From Azospirillum brasilense (GTDB taxonomy: Bacteria; Pseudomonadota; Alphaproteobacteria; Azospirillales; Azospirillaceae), in assembly GCF_008365405.1 (NCBI RefSeq), contig NZ_QOKV01000005.1, positions 124,001 through 188,000 on the forward strand: a stretch of 64,000 nt of DNA, written 5' to 3'. The position numbers and the translations under genes are program-made. Positions within the stretch are counted from its first letter, which is position 1. Every line of letters begins with the position of its first letter. This document shows positions 1 to 8,450 of the stretch, in pieces. The notes under the pieces were generated by a model. That model did not search any database. It was not told where the DNA came from and saw nothing but the letters and a program-made list of their open reading frames with translations.

Positions 1-494
1 GTGCGGGCGACAAGGTCCTGCGCGGCGTCGAAGTGACGCTCTGCAATTGGCTGTACCGTGCGGTCACCCTCGATAAGAAGATACTGACCTACCACGCCAA
101 ATACTTCGAGCTTGGCCCGCTGGAGAAGAGGTTGTACGAGATGGCTCGGGCCCACTGCGGCCAGCAGGCGGGCATTAGAATGAATTTGGAGAAGCTCCGG
201 TTGCGGGTCGGCTTCACCGACGAGCTCAAGCAATTCAAATACAAACTGACGCAGATCGCGAAGAAGAGGATGCCTCTGCCAGAGTTCGGCTTCATGCTCG
301 TGGATCCGCGCGACCCAAAGCGCTTCGGGGTGATGTCCGACCCCGCATTGCCGAAGCCGCGCGGCCGCACGCCGCTCAAGGCTTACCAGGTCTTCTTTTT
401 CCGGACGGACAATCTCGCGCGGATGCCGACGCCCTTCCAAGTTCCGGACGTTGACGGTGAGGGCGGTGAACTGCTCTACGACGAGGCTTCCTGA
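1..494 (+). CDS. repA: Plasmid replication initiator, RPA family (3' part only)
   Basis: The reading frame is open from the left edge (codons begin at base 3), so the true start lies outside the window. The visible 160 or so residues carry the signature of the replication initiator protein A family of alphaproteobacterial plasmids: a CNWLYRAVTLDKKILTY stretch followed by EKRLYEMARAHCGQQ, part of the winged-helix DNA-binding half. These initiators bind iterons and open the origin. That role fits here because a terminator, an AT-rich block and an iteron field follow directly. The ORF ends in an acidic tail. The family call is from memory of the motif; the missing N-terminal half could not be checked. 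Confidence 0.75.
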   Translation, partial: AGDKVLRGVEVTLCNWLYRAVTLDKKILTYHAKYFELGPLEKRLYEMARAHCGQQAGIRMNLEKLRLRVGFTDELKQFKYKLTQIAKKRMPLPEFGFMLVDPRDPKRFGVMSDPALPKPRGRTPLKAYQVFFFRTDNLARMPTPFQVPDVDGEGGELLYDEAS

Positions 495-547
495 GAGGAC
501 TTCTTTCCAAAGGGCGGGATTTGCCCAACCGACCTGTAAAGCCCTCT

Positions 548-584
548 GGCCGCCGTTTTCCTCTGAGACGGCGGCCTTGGTGTT
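548..584 (+). terminator. Probable terminator of repA
   Basis: A 9-bp perfect inverted repeat (GGCCGCCGT at 548-556 and ACGGCGGCC at 568-576) is followed by a short T-rich stretch. It sits about 50 bases after the repA stop codon and before the iteron field, a sensible place to stop repA transcripts. Confidence 0.55.
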
Positions 585-639
585 TCTGGGCCTCAGAGGA
601 TCTGGTTCGCAGGCGGGATTCGAGGGGCTGGATGCCAGT

Positions 640-727
640 GAAGGAGTTTATAGGTTTTCAGGTTATAGAGTTTTACCGTTACCGTGTCGAATCTCGCAAT
701 GGCGCCAACATCTTATGGGGTTTTTGG
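640..727. other. AT-rich block beside the iterons (possible DNA-unwinding element)
   Basis: This stretch is markedly AT-richer than its surroundings, with repeated TATAG and GTTTTA-like words (for example TTTATAGG and GTTATAGAG), and it ends where the iterons begin. AT-rich segments next to iterons are where RepA-type origins melt. Only composition and position support this; no protein sites are visible. Confidence 0.4.
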
Positions 728-977
728 TTGGGCAAACGGCGAAGAACGGTCGCGCTGCCGTCGAGTCTCGGTCACGCAACCGACGAGACAGGGTCGCGCA
801 AACGACGGGTCTGGGTTGGGCAAACAATCCACATCAATTTTAGTCATCCAAACGACGATGCCGGATTCCTTGGATTGTCGCGCAAACGACGGGCGCGGTT
901 GGGCAAACTCGGCACCAGGTCGCGCAAACGACGCCATCGGGACGCCAATGGCACGATCAGGGGCTCGGCCGTGCTGG

Positions 978-1667
978 TCAAGCGGCTCCGTGATACTGAG
1001 ATGGCAGGGTAGGGGGGCGAGAAGGTTGCGCAAAAGCCGCGTCTGGACGGTTGTCGGGCGCTCGGGCTGCGGTTTTCCTAGGGCTGGAGCCGTTGCCGTG
1101 CGCTGATTCCTTGGAGTCTCGTCGTTTGCCCAACCTTTTCCTTGGCGCCGCCGTCGTCCTTTGGGCAACCAGCACCGGCCCCCAGCTTGGATGACAAGGA
1201 GTCGTCCTTTGCGCGACCTTCCGCAGGCCCTCTTCAAAGGAATTCTGTGCGTTCCAGCCACCGTCCACGTGGAACAACGAGATCATCGGCGGACGGGCCT
1301 GCGCCGCTTTGGTGCTGGACGCCGTGGGGGCCGGGGTAGGGGAGGGAGATGGCGTCACGGCCAGGATACCGCCCGAGGGGGCTGTGGCGGGCTCCGTCTG
1401 GAGGAGGGCAGGGGGGCGGTGAGGCAGGTTAAGTGCCCAGTTTGGGACCGGGGCGTCGAGCGTGACGGTCACCCCGACGGCACCGACGGTCAGCGTCTCC
1501 GCGACCTCCGCCGTGGCGATTTCGATGGCGCCGATCGCAGCGGGTTTCTTGACGTTGGTGTAGGCGCCGTAGAGCGACAGCAGCGCCGTCAGCGGTTCTA
1601 GGATTACGCGCTCGGCTCGCGCGATGGCCGTCTTGATGGCCACCCGCAACGCTTCGAGTTCTTGCAC
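978..1667 (-). CDS. Hypothetical protein beside the origin
   Basis: No family recognised. A GTG start at 1667 follows the TAG stop of the next upstream gene with no gap. The first 150 or so codons have strong GC at third positions and a plausible composition (N-terminal helical segment, then an alanine/valine-rich stretch, then a Pro/Ser/Thr linker). The last part runs antisense through iteron copies (1121-1218 and 918-935), which is unusual for a functional C-terminus, so the real protein may be shorter in ancestry or the tail may be read-through into the origin. It could be a copy-number or partition accessory gene from its position, but that is speculation. Confidence 0.4.
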   Translation of the reverse strand: MQELEALRVAIKTAIARAERVILEPLTALLSLYGAYTNVKKPAAIGAIEIATAEVAETLTVGAVGVTVTLDAPVPNWALNLPHRPPALLQTEPATAPSGGILAVTPSPSPTPAPTASSTKAAQARPPMISLFHVDGGWNAQNSFEEGLRKVAQRTTPCHPSWGPVLVAQRTTAAPRKRLGKRRDSKESAHGNGSSPRKTAARAPDNRPDAAFAQPSRPPTLPSQYHGAA

Positions 1668-1901
1668 CTAGAAAGCGGGGTGGCGCGCCGAGATGAGGGG
1701 CTTCGGCGCCGTCTCAAAGCTGGCGGGCAGGGCAGGGGAGGGCTCTGCGGTCGACGCCCCGCCCTGCCCTTCCGGGAGTGGCACGGCCGCGGACGATGCA
1801 TCCTGCGGCGCGTCGCACCGGGCTGCGGAGAGGGCGGGGGGAGGCCGCGCGCATTGCTGGCGGTGATGGCGTGTGCCACGGTCGGGTTTGTCAGGGTTCA
1901 T
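1668..1901 (-). CDS. Small hypothetical protein upstream of the origin-side gene
   Basis: A 77-residue frame starting MNPDKPDRGTRHHRQ with a GGAGA-type ribosome site 10-14 bases upstream. It is rich in Ala, Pro and Arg with no recognisable fold. Its TAG stop abuts the GTG of the gene that follows, which suggests the two are co-translated. Codon third positions are GC-rich as in real genes of this window. It may be a genuine leader protein or a chance frame in GC-rich DNA. Confidence 0.35.
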   Translation of the reverse strand: MNPDKPDRGTRHHRQQCARPPPALSAARCDAPQDASSAAVPLPEGQGGASTAEPSPALPASFETAPKPLISARHPAF

Positions 1902-2041
1902 GGGCGTCGGGTCTCCGCAACGAAGCGGCCGGGCGGCGGGACCCGGTACTCCGACGGTGCCCTGACGGCGGGCAACGAAGTGAGACGGAGCCGCCCGCCG
2001 TTTGACGACGCCCGCGGGTGCGACGGTGGGAGGCTGGAGCT

Positions 2042-2358
2042 GATGACGACCTTCGACGCGGACCCCGAGGACGCACGGCCAGTGATGGCGATCGATTTCG
2101 AAGCCAGCTGCCTGCCTGGGCTTGGCCCAGGTCCGCGCGAGCATCGGGGAGGAGGTCGCCGACCTGCGCCAGCGCGCCCAGCGAGCCGAACGCCTGCTCG
2201 AGGAGGTTCCGGCCCGTGCGACCGCGCAGGCGGTTCCGAGCGGTGCTGCGGCCCACGCCAGCTCGGCCGTCCCGACGGGTGAGACGGCACCGGCGGCCGC
2301 GCTGGCCGTGGCGCAGCAGGGCCGCAGGCAGGGCAGGCAGTTGCGCGCCAGAACCTAA
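2042..2358 (+). pseudogene. Relic of a 3'-5' exonuclease-like gene
   Basis: The frame beginning at 2042 reads MTTFDADPEDARPVMAIDFE..., and IDFEASCLP is the opening motif of DEDD-family exonucleases (DxE metal site). After about 28 residues the sequence jumps to another frame (from about 2122) that encodes a coiled-coil tail with EEVADLRQRAQRAERLLEE, ending at 2358. The whole catalytic core between motif I and the tail is missing. This looks like an internal deletion plus frameshift of a formerly longer exonuclease. An unrelated short coiled-coil gene after a chance IDFE motif is the alternative. Confidence 0.4.
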
Positions 2359-2482
2359 TCGACGGGCGCGCGTCGGTCGGTGCGCGTACTGCGTGCATTC
2401 CTGGGTTCAATCCTGTACCGTGCGGCGCCACCGCACCGCTGCGCGGAGCGACACGAGTTCATCCCAGCCGTCGAAGCCCGAC

Positions 2483-2845
2483 ATGGACGCCGCCCGTTTG
2501 GCTTGGCACCCGACCTACCGCGCCGATGGTCGCCGATCAGGAGGGCTTTGCTTTCTCGACGGCGCCTGGCGGGCCGAGATCGTCGCCCCGTCGGTGTCGT
2601 TGTGGCCCGAGCGCGGCGTCGCTTGGCTGGTCGAGCACAAGCATCGGGAGCTGGCGCGTGGGGTCAGTTCCTCTGTGGAAGACGCCAAGGCGGACGCGCT
2701 GTCGGCGATCGGCTCACTGCGCTCGGCGCGCGGTCGCCCTCGAACTCGGTCGCGGTGCGTGTCACGCCAGGCGAGGGATGCCGCCGACCGCTTCGCATCC
2801 TGCAACCGGATCGGTCCCAATGGCGCCGAGGCCGCTCCGGTCTAG
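2483..2845 (+). CDS. Hypothetical protein, 120 aa
   Basis: No family recognised. The chosen ATG opens MDAARLAWHPTYRADG. The central part (GGLCFLDGAWRAEIVAP) looks like a small beta-rich domain and is followed by a helical segment ending in DAKADALSAIGSL. The C-terminal 40 residues are Arg-rich and less convincing. It stands alone between the exonuclease relic and the HNH gene, on the same strand. Codon use is like that of its neighbours. Confidence 0.5.
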   Translation: MDAARLAWHPTYRADGRRSGGLCFLDGAWRAEIVAPSVSLWPERGVAWLVEHKHRELARGVSSSVEDAKADALSAIGSLRSARGRPRTRSRCVSRQARDAADRFASCNRIGPNGAEAAPV

Positions 2846-2989
2846 CCGCCGTTTCGGTTCGGTTCCTGGGGAAGTCTGGCTGCAAGTTCACCCTTTGAAC
2901 CTGTTTGCGCAAGCCTACACGTGGCACACTCTGGCGGTCCGCTTGATGCGAAGACAGGGGACGGTGTTGCTGCACGGACGGAAAGCGCG

Positions 2990-3787
2990 ATGACCAGGCT
3001 TTACGACCTCGTCGGACAGACATTTGGGCGTTTGACCGTTCTCGAGCGCTCACGCAACGAGAAGGGGTTGTCGACGTGGCGCTGCCAGTGTTCGTGCGGC
3101 CGCATCACCGAAGTGGAAACCGCGCGGCTGCGCAGCCAGCACACGCGCTCGTGCGGCTGCCTGAAGGCCGATCCCACCGAGTTCAAGCGCCCGGTTGGCC
3201 GCCCGCCGCTCTACAACATCGACAACTACATCGGCCAGGAGTTCGGCTTCTGGACGGTGATCGGCTTCTCGCACCGGGACGAGCGGTCCCGCAACCAGCA
3301 TTGGGTGTGCCGCTGTCGGTGCGGCGCCGAGAAGCCCGTCAACTCGACCAACCTGCTGCGCGGCATCAGCACCAAGTGCGCGGACTGCGCTGACATCGAG
3401 AGCAGGGGAGCGCAGAACGCTCAATGGAAGGGCAGCACGCACGTGCCCGGGACCTATGTCACCTCGCTCAGGCACAGCGCAAGGGAGCGGGGGATCGAAT
3501 TCACCATCACCGTTGATGACCTCGAGGCGCAGTGGGTGGCGCAGGAAGGATGCTGCGCGTACACCGGGGAGCTGCTTGGCTTTCCCGAGGTCATGAACGC
3601 CAGGGGCATGATCCGAACCGACTTTACGGCCTCGGTCGACCGCAGGGACAGCGCGGTCGGTTATGTCCCCGGCAACATCCAATGGGTCCATAAGATCGTC
3701 AACATCATGAAAATGGACCTGCCCGAGACCGTTTTCATCGAATTCTGCGTGAAGGTGGCCAAGGGGGCGAGGGCGGCCAACGCCTAA
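2990..3787 (+). CDS. HNH-type nuclease with two N-terminal zinc modules
   Basis: A 265-residue protein. The start at MTRLYDLVGQ is chosen for its GGA ribosome site and because homology-like sequence starts there. Residues 6-60 and 76-135 are two copies of one module: GQxFGxLTVxxxS, then WxCxCxCG, then a distal Cys pair (SCGCLK; KCADCAD), probably zinc-binding. The C-terminus carries CCAYTGELL, then SVDRRDSAVGYVPGNIQWV and NIMK, the signature of phage-type HNH endonucleases (Cys/His metal site, Asp-Arg, and the Asn of NIQWV). Such proteins are typically free-standing homing endonucleases or phage-derived nucleases. It stands alone. Zinc binding and nuclease activity are inferred. Confidence 0.7.
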   Translation: MTRLYDLVGQTFGRLTVLERSRNEKGLSTWRCQCSCGRITEVETARLRSQHTRSCGCLKADPTEFKRPVGRPPLYNIDNYIGQEFGFWTVIGFSHRDERSRNQHWVCRCRCGAEKPVNSTNLLRGISTKCADCADIESRGAQNAQWKGSTHVPGTYVTSLRHSARERGIEFTITVDDLEAQWVAQEGCCAYTGELLGFPEVMNARGMIRTDFTASVDRRDSAVGYVPGNIQWVHKIVNIMKMDLPETVFIEFCVKVAKGARAANA

Positions 3788-3796
3788 GCGCTCGCT

Positions 3797-4381
3797 CTAC
3801 CCCGCCATCCCCCGGTGGGCGTGGATGACGTTCATGCAGCTTTCCACCTTGCCCTCATCGAACGCGGCGGGGAGCGGGGTCTCGTCGCCGCGCAGCTCCT
3901 CCTCGCTGTAGAAGGTGACCCACATGCCCGCTTCCCCGCGCGGTGCCAGCCCGGGATACCGCTTGGGCAGGACGGCCCCGAAATGGGCCTGATACCCGTC
4001 GATCAAGAAAATTCCCGCCGCATCGAAGACCCAGTCGGACGTGTCGTCCTCGCAGCAGAAGTGCAGCGGTCGCCCGCGCTGGTCGGCCGCCTCGACGGCT
4101 TGGATCGGCCACTGGGTCAGGCGCGACAGCGCGACGGCGAAGTGCAGGCCGCCGTCGGCTTCGCATGCGGCGACGGACGTGGAATCGATGCGCCCGGCAC
4201 CTCGCGTGGTGATGACGGTCGGGTTCCACTTGCTCGCGCTCCTCTGATGCTCCTGCCCGGTCGCTGGTGCAGACCTCAGGAAACCCTGGCGCGGACAACG
4301 AAGGGGGACGGGAACCTGGAAAGCCGGTTTGGGAAACCCTTTTCCACGTATGGGCTGTCGTGTTACGCGATCCGGGTCCAT
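3797..4381 (-). CDS. Hypothetical protein, start uncertain
   Basis: The confident part is the C-terminal 140 residues (LHFAVALSRLTQWPIQAVE through MWVTFYSEEELRGDE to the stop), which looks like a compact globular domain with many aromatic residues (for example HFCCEDDTSDWVFDAAG). No ATG, GTG or TTG with a ribosome site lies close before it in frame. The only reasonable start is the ATG at 4381, which would overlap the promoter region of the divergent gene. A GAGGAG site followed by GTG at about 4230 exists one frame off, so an early frameshift is possible. It converges on the HNH gene upstream of it. Function unknown. Confidence 0.55.
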   Translation of the reverse strand: MDPDRVTRQPIRGKGFPKPAFQVPVPLRCPRQGFLRSAPATGQEHQRSASKWNPTVITTRGAGRIDSTSVAACEADGGLHFAVALSRLTQWPIQAVEAADQRGRPLHFCCEDDTSDWVFDAAGIFLIDGYQAHFGAVLPKRYPGLAPRGEAGMWVTFYSEEELRGDETPLPAAFDEGKVESCMNVIHAHRGMAG

Positions 4382-4397
4382 TCCTGCGAGCGTGACC

Positions 4398-5219
4398 ATG
4401 GCCATTCCGCTGTCCACCGAGCTGCTCACCGCCGTCGACGCGCGGCTTGCCGCGACCGCGCCGTTCCGGAGCGTCGCGCATGCCGATCTGGCGCGCGCGG
4501 TGGCCGCGGGGCTGCTCTGCCTATCGCGTGACCAGCTTGACCTTCGGGCCGCTGAAGGCGTCGTGGTGGATGGTGCCGACGACGGAAACTTCAGCGAACG
4601 CCTGATCGTGGATGGCTGGTGGTGCCCGCCCGGGGAAGTGACGGCGCGCCTGCGGCCTCTGTCCGCGGCCATCCAGGGCGTTCTCGGCGCCACGCCCATT
4701 CCGGAGCCTTCCGAGGCGGACCTTCGCCTGGACCGGATCAACGCCCTGCTGGCGAGCGCCCGCGTCAAGCTCGCGGGCGTGACGCGGAGCAAGCGGTTTC
4801 AGCGCGCGCGCGGTCTGACGCCGCGGGAAACGGTCGCGGTGATGATGTCCGACCTGCTCAGGGTCGCCTTCTGCCAAGGCACGCATCTCTACTGTCTCGA
4901 CCAGTACGGCGACGATTCAACACATGATTACGGAGATTCGCGCAGCGTAAGCGAGGCGCTGCTGGTTTTGGCCCGCGCGCACCGCTCGCTCGACCCGGAC
5001 TCCGCGGCATACCTGTGCAGGCTGGCCGCCGTGGTGCACGAGACCCACATCGGCGAACCGGGCGGCGTGTTCGACGAGTTGGATGCGGTCTTCCGCGCGC
5101 GCATCAACCACGTCTTCGCGTACATGTCGGCGCTGATCGACACCAGCAGTGCCGACATCGACCCGTTCGAACTGGCCGATGAGTGGCTGGTGCACGAAGC
5201 GCTACTGGAGTTCGCCTGA
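4398..5219 (+). CDS. Hypothetical protein, 273 aa, helical
   Basis: No family recognised. The start at MAIPLSTELL is chosen because the sequence before it is low-quality and overlaps the divergent gene. The protein is soluble-looking and largely helical, with a conserved-looking core RGLTPRETVAVMMSDLLRVAF, a Tyr/Asp segment (YCLDQYGDDSTHDYGD) and an acidic C-terminus. It is divergent from the preceding gene, with starts only about 20 bp apart, so they share a very short promoter region. A terminator-like GC repeat (GGTCAGGCGGCGAGGTCAGGC) follows the stop. Confidence 0.65.
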   Translation: MAIPLSTELLTAVDARLAATAPFRSVAHADLARAVAAGLLCLSRDQLDLRAAEGVVVDGADDGNFSERLIVDGWWCPPGEVTARLRPLSAAIQGVLGATPIPEPSEADLRLDRINALLASARVKLAGVTRSKRFQRARGLTPRETVAVMMSDLLRVAFCQGTHLYCLDQYGDDSTHDYGDSRSVSEALLVLARAHRSLDPDSAAYLCRLAAVVHETHIGEPGGVFDELDAVFRARINHVFAYMSALIDTSSADIDPFELADEWLVHEALLEFA

Positions 5220-5263
5220 CGCTCCGGGCCCGTTGGCGACGGCGTTAAGGTCAGGCGGCGAGG

Positions 5264-5848
5264 TCAGGCCTCGCCGCCGTCGGACGCCTTGTCTGCTGAA
5301 GAGCGCCATCCTTTCGTGCGGTGCTCCGTGGCTGTCGCCTCCATCAACAACACGGCTTTTTGCACCGCGTCGGCTGTCGTCGTATGTTCCAGCGGACCGG
5401 GGTCGGGGAGATCATGGCCAAGCACCGTGAGCTCGACCATCTCGCACCAGGCAATGTGGAAACGGCGGCCCCACTGTTGCCACCATGACACCGCCTCGTC
5501 AAAGGTCGTCCGCCGTTCAGCGATGTCATTCAGAAGCCAGTTCGGGACGCCCGTCGCGACGTTGATGACCTCGGTGCCGTTGACACCGGGGGCTTCATAA
5601 CGGTCCTGGAAGTACGGCATGTCGTACTTTGGGTCGAAGGTCTTGTCGCCGAACGCGAGGCGCATGGCCTGCCAGCGGCTGGGCCAATCGCTGGCACGGG
5701 TGTCCTCAAGGAATTCCAACACGGCAACCAGGCAGACGGCGTCTCCTGAAACCTCTGTTTCCAGAGCATACGCGAGCTTCTCGCGCCACTTCGGTCCGAG
5801 CACCTTCTCAAAGCGTTCGGGCAGGTCGATGTCGTCGTTGATGGTCAT
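5264..5848 (-). CDS. Hypothetical protein, 194 aa
   Basis: No family recognised. It starts MTINDDIDLPERFEKVLGP. It is Trp-rich (WWQQWGRRFHIAWCEM), soluble, and has no signal peptide or membrane segment. It faces the gene before it tail to tail and has no obvious operon partner; the phosphoesterase gene upstream ends about 130 bases before its start. Codon use is normal for the window, so I regard it as a real gene of unknown role. Confidence 0.6.
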   Translation of the reverse strand: MTINDDIDLPERFEKVLGPKWREKLAYALETEVSGDAVCLVAVLEFLEDTRASDWPSRWQAMRLAFGDKTFDPKYDMPYFQDRYEAPGVNGTEVINVATGVPNWLLNDIAERRTTFDEAVSWWQQWGRRFHIAWCEMVELTVLGHDLPDPGPLEHTTTADAVQKAVLLMEATATEHRTKGWRSSADKASDGGEA

Positions 5849-5977
5849 GATGGGCCGCAGAAGGATTGGAAGGCGTCGCTGGTCGCGCCGATGCCGAACC
5901 TTACAGGGATAAAGCGCAATGTCCAGCCTATGGACGATCGGCTGATGCGCCGCCGGATGTCGACGCTGTGCGCGTGC

Positions 5978-6949
5978 TCAGATGTCCACCACGAGCGGCC
6001 TGAAGAGCGCGGCCGCGGGCTCGTCGGGATAGCCGCGCTGGTTGCTGAGGACCCGCGTTGCACCGACCATGTAGTCGCAGCTGGTATGAGTATGCCCATG
6101 CACCCACAACACTGGCTCGTGTTCGCGGACCAGATCCTCCAGGTCACTCACGAACGCTGGCGACAGGCCGCTGGCTTGGTGGGGCGGCAGGTCCGAACCG
6201 CGCGCGGGGGCGTGGTGCGTGGCGATGATCACGGCGTCATCGGACCCGGAGCGCCGCAGCTCGTCATCGAGCCAGTCGACCGTCGTCTGGTGCAACGCCA
6301 GCGCATCGCGCCCGCGGAAGGGCCTTCTCACCAAGGATTCGCGAATCTCAATCAGGCGGTGGTCGTTGAGCTTTTCCTCCGCCGTCATCATCGCCTCATC
6401 CACCGCGCGCAAGCGCTGCACGGCGTTGAAGTCGGGGGGCGCGTTGAGTTCGTAGTCGGTCCACAACGTCGCGCCCAGCACCCGGACGGGTCGGCCGTCC
6501 AACTGGAACGTCCTTGCCGAGCGTTCAAGGAAGGCAACGTTGCTGGTCTTCGCGGCGGCCGCGCGCAGATCCTCGAGACCGCTGTGGAGTTCGCCGCCAT
6601 AGAACTCGTGATTCCCCGCGACGTACACCGTGGGGATGCCTTCAAATTCCTGGGCGGCCCAGGCGATCCCCTCGGCGCCCCGGTGGATGTCGCCCGCCAA
6701 CACGACCAAATCCACACCGGCGCGTCCCACCTCGAAGCCCCAGCCTGGGGTGGGTGGCGGCAGCCATTCCGCGGGTCCGACGAGGCGGCGCATCGTCCCC
6801 TGGACCTTGATCGCCGACCGGCCGCAGTGGCACCGGGCGCCTTCTCGGGCATGGCGGCTGGACAGCGTGGAGCCACAGGCCGTGCAGTGGGCCCATCGAA
6901 ATGTTTCGTGTTCCAGGTGTGTGTCGCTCATGACGGCGATGCGCGCCAT
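5978..6949 (-). CDS. Metallophosphoesterase with an inserted zinc ribbon
   Basis: Calcineurin-like phosphoesterase, 323 residues. The start at MARIAVMSDTH has an AGAGGG site 6 bases upstream. Metal-site motifs are all present: DxH at residues 9-11, GD in LAGDIH, GNHEF, THHAP and GHTHT. Unusually, residues 22-43 carry CxxC and CxC (Cys22, 25, 40, 42), a probable zinc ribbon inserted directly after the first metal motif. Substrate unknown; family members cleave phosphodiesters in nucleotides or nucleic acids. It lies 8 bases downstream of the HNH gene, so the two are probably one transcript. The nuclease-like partner hints at a nucleic-acid role. Confidence 0.8.
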   Translation of the reverse strand: MARIAVMSDTHLEHETFRWAHCTACGSTLSSRHAREGARCHCGRSAIKVQGTMRRLVGPAEWLPPPTPGWGFEVGRAGVDLVVLAGDIHRGAEGIAWAAQEFEGIPTVYVAGNHEFYGGELHSGLEDLRAAAAKTSNVAFLERSARTFQLDGRPVRVLGATLWTDYELNAPPDFNAVQRLRAVDEAMMTAEEKLNDHRLIEIRESLVRRPFRGRDALALHQTTVDWLDDELRRSGSDDAVIIATHHAPARGSDLPPHQASGLSPAFVSDLEDLVREHEPVLWVHGHTHTSCDYMVGATRVLSNQRGYPDEPAAALFRPLVVDI

Positions 6950-6957
6950 GTCGCCCT

Positions 6958-7386
6958 CTACCAACGCCGATAGGCACCCAAAAAAAGGTCTCCGACCGCG
7001 CGCCGCAGCATGATCGTTATCCAATACTGCTTACGGTGATACTCGCGGTCATGGAACAAATGGCAGCGCTGGCACAGCGCTTTCAAGTTGTTTGGATGAT
7101 TGTCGGTGGGGTCGTGGTTGAGGTGGCATGCCGCCAGGATCACCCGCGACCTCTTGACCGCGCACGCCTCCACGATGTCAGGCCATGCCGCGGGCTGGCC
7201 GCGGTGGTCTCGCCAGGTTCCGCCGTCGGTGTCGTACCAGCGGCCATCGGGCAAGCACCTCACCTCACGGCCGTGCGGCCGCCCGCAGCCTTCACACCGG
7301 CCTTGCGCCCGCGCAAAGCGAACTTGCTGGCTGATGAGTGGCCAGTCGATGGGGTAGTGATACCGAGATTCACGGCGGATTGGCAT
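6958..7386 (-). CDS. HNH endonuclease
   Basis: A 142-residue protein. It has a CEGCGRPH zinc knuckle near residue 32, then AACHLNHDPTDNHPNNLKALCQRCHLFHD near residue 86, the standard HNH core in which the H-N-H residues and the second CxxC hold the metal. The N-terminal YPIDWPLISQQVRFARAQGRC is typical of stand-alone HNH proteins. It is the first gene of a two-gene unit with the phosphoesterase. Such genes are common in phages and plasmids. DNA target unknown. Confidence 0.8.
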   Translation of the reverse strand: MPIRRESRYHYPIDWPLISQQVRFARAQGRCEGCGRPHGREVRCLPDGRWYDTDGGTWRDHRGQPAAWPDIVEACAVKRSRVILAACHLNHDPTDNHPNNLKALCQRCHLFHDREYHRKQYWITIMLRRAVGDLFLGAYRRW

Positions 7387-7595
7387 GGCTCCGCAGTATG
7401 CCGATCGCGGAATCCGACCACCACATTATTTTGATTTTGAGGAGTATGCTTAGAGAACTAGCCCGGTTGGACTTATTCAGCCGGTCGACGTGCAGCGGCC
7501 ACTCGCCAGCCCTTTCACCACATGCGCCCCCAGCGATCAACCGGTGCAGGACCCTGCCCTGCGCAAGGGTGTCTGGGTCACAGTCGTCGGCGGCG

Positions 7596-8450
7596 TCAAC
7601 TCGACGTATCGCAGTAGCTGTCCTGAACCGCCTCGGCTGCGGCTATGGCTGCCACCGTGTGCGTGGCGCACGCCGCGCGGATCCGGGCAGCCGTCACCGG
7701 GTCGATGCGTCCCCTGCCCTGCTCCCAGCTGACGACCGTCCGCAACCCCTTCCCCACCGCTGCGGCCAGCTGCGCTTGCGTCAGGCCAGCCTTTTTGCGC
7801 AGGCCGCGCAACTCGTCCGGCGCCAGCGCTCCCCAGACGCCGCGCTGCGTCCAGCCAGCCACCGCCTGAGCCAGTCCGAGCGCCAGAGGCGTCCGCCTGC
7901 CCTTGTACAGCGCGGCGACGACGTGACGAGCCGCGTGCGCGGCGTCCTGGTCGTCGACAAAAACGACCGTTGCGACCACGTCCTCGACGCCGATCCCGCT
8001 CGTGTCGAAGCCCAACTTAGTCAGCTTGTCCAGCACACCGTCGGCGGCCGCGCCGACCTCCGTCGCCAGGGATTCCATGCGAGCCCGTTCCGCGTCCTCG
8101 CCTGCGAGCAGCGCGAAGTCCTGGTCAAGGTCATCGGTCAGCGCGTGCCATGTGATCTCCGACGCGAGGATGCTCACCACGTCGTCGCGGTCGGCGTGGC
8201 CACGCGGCAGCGGCGCCCCGTTCAGCGCGGCGGCGCCCAGGGAGTCGGGGTCGGCCTCGATGAGTGCGATCGCGAGCGCCTGGACCAGCGGCGTTGCCCC
8301 GTTCCACAGTTCGCGGCAGGCTTCGATGGCGCGGGCGACCGATGGCGGCGGAGCGGGATGTGTCACAGCGCCACGCACTGGGACGCGGGCGTACGCCTGC
8401 ACAAGTCCCTTCGCTTGCACGACATCATCCGCCATCACATTCGTCAGCAC
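7596..8450 (-). CDS. XRE-family regulator, paralogue of the gene at 10802
   Basis: About 284 residues. The first 200 are a helical domain of unknown role (VVSILASEITWHALTDDLDQDF, and DEDxxAAxxxxxAALYKGRxTPLALGLA). Residues 213-268 form a classic HTH: ELRGLRKKAGLTQAQLAAAVG, then TVVSWEQGRGRI. The same architecture, including the VARALYR / VVAALYKGR stretch just before the HTH, occurs in the gene at 10802, so the two are paralogues. The frame opens with GTG at 8450; the ATG at 8435 (MADDVVQAKG) is an equally good start. It is divergent from the serine recombinase and probably controls it through the shared 277-bp region. Confidence 0.7.
   Translation of the reverse strand: MLTNVMADDVVQAKGLVQAYARVPVRGAVTHPAPPPSVARAIEACRELWNGATPLVQALAIALIEADPDSLGAAALNGAPLPRGHADRDDVVSILASEITWHALTDDLDQDFALLAGEDAERARMESLATEVGAAADGVLDKLTKLGFDTSGIGVEDVVATVVFVDDQDAAHAARHVVAALYKGRRTPLALGLAQAVAGWTQRGVWGALAPDELRGLRKKAGLTQAQLAAAVGKGLRTVVSWEQGRGRIDPVTAARIRAACATHTVAAIAAAEAVQDSYCDTSS

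Larger units (their letters stand above)
517..1218. repeat. Iteron field, probable replication origin
   Basis: A 14-18 bp word recurs in two flavours, GGTCGCGCAAACGACG and GGTTGGGCAAAC(GACG). Direct copies lie near 728-741, 771-785, 791-808, 815-830, 843-858, 878-893, 898-912, 918-935 and, more degenerate, 1024-1039. Inverted copies lie near 517-530, 1121-1135, 1153-1170 and 1201-1218. Direct iterons directly after an RPA-type initiator gene are the classic layout of an iteron plasmid origin, and the inverted copies may be handcuffing or autoregulatory sites. The spacing of several direct copies is irregular (about 20-43 bp), which is less ordered than textbook iterons. Confidence 0.65.
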
